The notes below the pieces were generated by a model. It searched no databases. It was not told where the DNA came from and saw only the letters and a list, made by a program, of their open reading frames with translations. A DNA stretch of 64,000 nucleotides from Hyphomicrobiales bacterium. Lineage in GTDB: Bacteria; Pseudomonadota; Alphaproteobacteria; Rhizobiales; Beijerinckiaceae. The position numbers were made by a program, and so were the translations under genes. Where the stretch lies: NCBI GenBank assembly GCA_016716745.1, contig JADJVD010000004.1:62001-126000 (forward strand). The letters are read 5' to 3'. Positions 60,358 through 64,000 of this stretch are shown in pieces (position 1 is the first letter of the stretch; each line of letters begins with the position of its first letter).

Positions 60358-60470
60358 CGACCGGGTCCAGCGGCGGAAGCGCCGCGATGATAGCCAAGCC
60401 GCGTCCGGGCGCGACGCGGCGCTCCGCCGCGCGGGTGACGAAGTTGCGCGCCCGTGCGAAACTGCCCGGC

Positions 60471-61646
60471 ATGTTTCTCCAGTTCTTCGCCAATCTGAAG
60501 CAGGCGCAGGTGCCGGTCACGCTGCGCGAATATCTGACGCTGATGCGCGCGCTCGAACTCGATCTGGCGCAGCAGTCGGTCGACGATTTCTATTTTCTGT
60601 CGCGCGCGTGCCTCGTGAAGGACGAGCGCAATCTCGACAAGTTCGACCGCGTGTTCGGGGCGACCTTCAAGGGCCTCGAGACGCTGGCGGACGCGGCGGA
60701 GCCGCGCGAGATCCCGGAGGAGTGGCTGCGCAAGCTGGCCGAGAAATATCTCACCGAGGAGGAGAAGAAGCAGCTCGAGGGCATGGGGTGGGACAAGCTC
60801 ATGGAGACGCTGAAGAAGCGCCTCGAGGAGCAGAAGGGCCGCCACCAGGGCGGCAGCAAGTGGATCGGCACGGCGGGCACCTCGCCCTTCGGCGCCTACG
60901 GCTACAACCCCGAGGGCGTGCGCATCGGCCAGGAAGGCAATCGCAACTTCAGGGCCGTGAAGGTCTGGGACAAGCGCGAGTTCAAGGATCTCGACGGCGG
61001 CGTCGAACTGGGCACGCGCAACATCAAGATCGCGCTGCGCCGCCTGCGCAAGTTCGCCCGCACCGGCGCGCCGGACGAACTCGATCTCGACGGCACGATC
61101 AAGGAGACGGCGAGCCGCGGCTATCTCGACGTGAAGATGCGGCCGGAGCGGCGCAACGCGGTCAAGGTGCTGCTGTTCTTCGACATCGGCGGCTCGATGG
61201 ACTGGCATATCGAGCAGGTGGAGGAGCTGTTCTCGGCCGCCAAGACCGAGTTCAAGCACATGGAGTATTTCTACTTCCACAACTGCCTCTACGAGGGCGT
61301 GTGGAAGTCGAACAAGCGCCGGCACGCCGAGCGCACGCCGACATGGGACGTGCTGCACACCTATCCGCACGACTACAAGGCGATCTTCGTCGGCGACGCG
61401 TCGATGAGCCCGTACGAGATCGTCCAGCCCGGCGGCTCGGTCGAGCACATGAACGAGGAGCCGGGACAGGTCTGGCTCGAGCGGGTGACGCGCGCCTACC
61501 CGCATGCGGTGTGGCTCAACCCCGTGCCGCGTCAGCACTGGGACTACACGCACTCCGTCGGCATGATCCGCCGTCTGATGGGCGGGCGCATGTTTCCGCT
61601 CACGCTCGAAGGGCTCGAGGCGGCGATGCGGGAGCTGGTGCGGTGA
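60471..61646 (+). CDS. CoxE-like VWA-domain protein
   Basis: A 391-residue protein of the CoxE/VWA family: MFLQFFANLKQAQVPVTLRE at the start, a basic middle region (RRLRKFARTGAPDELDLDGT), and a VWA core whose MIDAS reads FFDIGGSMDW. Family members are usually encoded with a MoxR ATPase, and one lies 0.7 kb away. The pair may mature a metalloenzyme; the cytochrome between them is suggestive only. ATG 60471 matches the family start; a longer frame begins at 60387. Cytoplasmic. Confidence 0.88.
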   Translation: MFLQFFANLKQAQVPVTLREYLTLMRALELDLAQQSVDDFYFLSRACLVKDERNLDKFDRVFGATFKGLETLADAAEPREIPEEWLRKLAEKYLTEEEKKQLEGMGWDKLMETLKKRLEEQKGRHQGGSKWIGTAGTSPFGAYGYNPEGVRIGQEGNRNFRAVKVWDKREFKDLDGGVELGTRNIKIALRRLRKFARTGAPDELDLDGTIKETASRGYLDVKMRPERRNAVKVLLFFDIGGSMDWHIEQVEELFSAAKTEFKHMEYFYFHNCLYEGVWKSNKRRHAERTPTWDVLHTYPHDYKAIFVGDASMSPYEIVQPGGSVEHMNEEPGQVWLERVTRAYPHAVWLNPVPRQHWDYTHSVGMIRRLMGGRMFPLTLEGLEAAMRELVR

Positions 61647-61655
61647 GGGCGCCGC

Positions 61656-62081
61656 TCAGCGGCGCACAACCAGCACCGAGCATCTGGCGTGGCGCACCAC
61701 GGTCTTGGCGTTGGAGCCGATCAGATAGGTCGACATCGCCGGTCGATGCGAGCCGATGACGATCAGATCGGCGCCCCAGGCGTCGGCCTCGGCCAGAATT
61801 TCCGGATAGACGCCGCCCACGCGCACGACGGAGGAGACCGTCCCGCCGGCGACGTCGATGTTGCCGGCGAGCTCCTTCAGCGCCTCCTCGGCGCGGCCGC
61901 GCTGCTCGTCGTCGAAGCCGGCGGGCACGTAATCCATGAACGTCGCCGGCAAGAGCGACTGCACGTTGATCAGGCGGAGTTCTCCGCCGGAGGCCTTGGC
62001 CAGCGTCTGCGCCTCGGCAAGAGCGGGCGTCGCCATGTCGGGCTCGGACAGATCGACCGGGATCAGGATCTTCTTGAACAT
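61656..62081 (-). CDS. Universal stress protein A domain protein
   Basis: A 141-residue single UspA domain: KKILIPVDLSEPDMATPALA at the start and the nucleotide-binding segment LIVIGSHRPAMSTYLIGSNA. Usp proteins bind ATP or AMP and help in stress survival. It is convergent with the CoxE-like gene. Start ATG 62081 follows the family start position. Cytoplasmic. Confidence 0.92.
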   Translation of the reverse strand: MFKKILIPVDLSEPDMATPALAEAQTLAKASGGELRLINVQSLLPATFMDYVPAGFDDEQRGRAEEALKELAGNIDVAGGTVSSVVRVGGVYPEILAEADAWGADLIVIGSHRPAMSTYLIGSNAKTVVRHARCSVLVVRR

Positions 62082-62275
62082 GCTGCGCCTCCTGCTTGTG
62101 CGATGGAACGTCACGCGGGCGCCGCGCGCCTTGTTCAGGATCAAACGACTGGCCGTCCGTTGCAAGCCGCGCGTGCGGCCGAGCCGGTTGTGGAGCGCGC
62201 CTGAACGAGCCCGACCTGTCGATTGTGCTGGCGGGACGACATGGATATAAGGGCGCGCGTTTGGTGGAGGCTCGG

Positions 62276-62698
62276 ATGAAGGCCGCTGAATTGATCGACG
62301 ACGGCTACCGCCCGTCCGATGACGAGCCTTTCATGAATGAAAGGCAGAAAGAGTATTTCCGGCGCAAGCTGCTCGCCTGGAAAGACGAGATTTTGCGCGA
62401 GAGCCGCGAAACTCTGGCCGCTTTGCAGACCGAGAGCGAGAATCACCCCGATCTGGCCGACCGCGCCTCGTCGGAGACCGACCGCGCGATCGAACTGCGG
62501 GCCCGCGACCGCCAACGCAAGCTGATCACCAAGATCGAGGCCGCGCTGACGCGAATCGAGGACGGCACCTACGGCTATTGCGAGGAGACGGGCGATCCGA
62601 TCTCGCTGAAGCGGCTCGACGCACGGCCGATCGCCACGCTCTCGCTCGAGGCGCAGGAGCGGCACGAGCGGCGCGAGCGCATCTATCGCGACGACTGA
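62276..62698 (+). CDS. dksA: RNA polymerase-binding transcription factor DksA
   Basis: A 140-residue DksA: an N-terminal coiled-coil (FRRKLLAWKDEILRESRETL), the coiled-coil tip region with ADRASSETDRAIELRARD, and a C-terminal zinc-finger-like fold where only one of the usual four cysteines remains (YGYCEETGDPISLKRLDARP). This single-cysteine form is normal in Hyphomicrobiales. DksA binds the secondary channel of RNA polymerase and works with ppGpp. ATG 62276 has GGAGG upstream. A terminator follows. Confidence 0.95.
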   Translation: MKAAELIDDGYRPSDDEPFMNERQKEYFRRKLLAWKDEILRESRETLAALQTESENHPDLADRASSETDRAIELRARDRQRKLITKIEAALTRIEDGTYGYCEETGDPISLKRLDARPIATLSLEAQERHERRERIYRDD

Positions 62699-62730
62699 GC
62701 CTCCACGAGAGGCTGACGCAGGACCGATCC

Positions 62731-62756
62731 AGGCGCGGCTTCGGCCGCGCCTTTTT
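62731..62756 (+). terminator. Terminator after dksA
   Basis: GGCGCGGC-TTCG-GCCGCGCC followed by TTTTT: an 8-bp GC stem with a UUCG tetraloop and a T-run, 34 bases after the dksA stop. A clear intrinsic terminator. Confidence 0.9.
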
Positions 62757-62765
62757 CGTTTCAGC

Positions 62766-63883
62766 TCAGTCCTTCCTGGGGACGGGGCGGCCGAGCAACC
62801 GCGCCATTTCGGCCTCCAGCGAATCGATCAGCGCGGCGGCTTGCGGATCGGACGGGCGCGCGGACGGCGCCGTCGCCGGCCGCACCTCAGGCGCGCGGGC
62901 GGGGCGGGCGGCTTGACCGCAGGGGCCGGCGGCGGGGCGGCCGGCGGCGGGGGCGCCGCCGCGACGACGGGCGAAGCCGGCCTGGTCGCGATCGGCGGCG
63001 CGGGCTGGTTCGCCGCGGCGGGCTCCTGCCGGGGCTGGGCGGGCGGCGCAGACACAGGACGAGCGGCCTGCTCCGGCGGGGCGACGACCGGCGCGGGGAC
63101 GGGTTTGGCCGGCGCGGGAGTGGCGGCGACGACGGTCGGCGCGGGCGCGGCTTCGGCGCGCGGCGCCGGAGCGGCGGGTTTGGCCGGCGGCGGATTGATC
63201 GCGACGGCAGGCGCAGCCGGCGCGTGCGCGACCGCAGCCGCAGCGGGCGCGGGATTGGCGAGGGGGGCAGCGACCGTCGGGTTGGCGGGCGGCGCGGTCG
63301 CGACGACCGGAGCGCCGGCGCGCGGCCAACCCGCAGGCGCCGGCGGCGGCGCGACGGGGGGCGGCGGCTCGTCGGCGGCGCGAACCGTCGCGCGGAGCGG
63401 CGGCTCCAGCGGGGCGACGGCGACCGTTGCGGCCGGCTGCGGCTCCGGCGCGCGGGCGGCAGGGGCGAGTTTGGCCGCCGCCGCCGCATCCGTCTCGACC
63501 GGGCGGATCAGCGGCGCGCGCGGGGCGCGCGGCGCCTCGTCCTCGACATGTCCGTTGGTCGGCGGCTCGCGCAGCGCGCCTTCGCGGGCGGCGAGCGCGC
63601 GAACGAAGGAGGACTCGACGACGACGTCGTTCGGCCCGCCGATCAGGATCAGATGCTCGACATTGTCGCGGCGCACGATCACGGGCTGGCGCTTGCGGTC
63701 GAGATCGTAGGCGTCGACGACGCCGAGACGGGGCTGCCGCACACGGTTGCCGGACATGCGCAGGCGGGCGCCGAAAGCCAGTCGGTAAATGCCGTAGAGG
63801 ATCAGCGTGATCAGCAGGAGTCCAAGGAACGTCGCCACCACCTGGAGCAACTTGCTGTCGCCGATCGAATTGAGAAAGGCCAT
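62766..63883 (-). CDS. FliO-like flagellar biosynthesis protein, with one-base frameshift
   Basis: About 372 residues after repair. One N-terminal membrane helix (LLQVVATFLGLLLITLILYG) is followed by a FliO-like domain (LGVVDAYDLDRKRQPVIVRR, HLILIGGPNDVVVE), a Pro/Ala-rich linker of about 220 residues, and a conserved tail in another frame (DPQAAALIDSLEAEMARLLG). The frame change lies in the linker, near 62890-62930; one missing base restores it (the span is 372 codons plus two bases). FliO assists assembly of the flagellar export apparatus; no other flagellar gene is in the window. It stands next to dksA, a gene order I recall from related genomes. Confidence 0.75.
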
Positions 63884-64000
63884 CGTGGCGCGGGTCCGGT
63901 AAAGCTCGCAGCCGCGCGAGGCGCGCGGCGGGCAGCCGCGGGGCGGCGCATCCGGGTCTTACCAGATTTGCCCGCGGCCGGCAGGGCGGTCTTAGCAAAT
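63884..64000. other. Non-coding end of window
   Basis: 117 bases upstream of the FliO-like gene. No coding frame, RNA or clear promoter is seen; the segment is GC-rich with a short AT-rich end. Confidence 0.4.

Noticed and set aside
62766..63998. 410-residue frame as the FliO protein
   Set aside because: Only its last 40 or so residues look genuine; the rest is an Arg-rich shadow of the Pro/Ala linker in the correct frame.

Overview
The window is GC-rich chromosomal DNA, read as an alphaproteobacterium of the order Hyphomicrobiales (Rhizobiales). The reasons are a full-length homologue of the giant growth-pole-ring protein GPR, an adrenodoxin-type ferredoxin with a thioredoxin-reductase-like ferredoxin reductase, a DksA of the single-cysteine type, a FliO-like protein beside dksA, membrane-bound urate hydroxylase PuuD, and GTG/TGA or ATG/TGA overlapping gene junctions. 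Family and genus cannot be fixed from the sequence. No rRNA, CRISPR array, insertion sequence or prophage was seen.

Layout. 1-8.5 kb: a class III aminotransferase-like PLP enzyme, a LysM protein with papain-like triad spacing, DUF2478, acyl-CoA dehydrogenase, malate synthase G and a divergent aldehyde dehydrogenase. 8.5-19.7 kb: a nearly complete purine catabolism locus. On the minus strand uraH-xdhA-xdhB-xdhC-puuD-guaD run as one tightly packed operon. Divergently, puuE-uraD (fused), an allantoate amidohydrolase and hyi run on the plus strand. Together they take guanine through xanthine, urate, hydroxyisourate, OHCU, allantoin and allantoate; malate synthase G could absorb the glyoxylate. 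19.8-31 kb: a phasin-like small protein, a PH-like membrane protein, an IlvD/Edd dehydratase, two palindromic repeats, a trypsin-like PDZ protease, an orphan molybdenum hydroxylase large subunit followed by two c-type cytochromes, an SDR, a DMT transporter and an XRE-cupin regulator with a visible promoter and operator.

31-33 kb is the most unusual stretch. A tRNA-type promoter on the minus strand drives two abutting tRNA-like modules, neither of which looks able to decode. They are followed by about 380 nt packed with tetraloop hairpins, and then by a slipin (SPFH) gene. This resembles the pairing of tRNA-mimic (Y-type) RNAs with RNA-repair loci and is my best candidate for an undescribed system.

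33-46 kb: an MFS transporter, a dipeptide epimerase whose start codon directly follows an intrinsic terminator, a DUF4112 protein, an Mla-type lipid ABC transporter operon (permease with STAS, ATPase, MCE protein, lipoprotein) and GPR (1990 aa with twenty-four 22-residue repeats). 46-64 kb: an Hpt protein, ferredoxin and its reductase, MsrQ, YcjF and YcjX, a PHP phosphoesterase, an MliC-like lysozyme inhibitor, a rhodanese, SixA, an HTH/DUF2975 pair, MoxR and a CoxE-like VWA protein around a cytochrome c, a universal stress protein, DksA and FliO.

Three otherwise well-conserved genes (xdhB, ycjF, fliO) each carry exactly one single-base indel. That points to residual sequencing error in the assembly rather than three independent gene deaths, although real mutation cannot be excluded.
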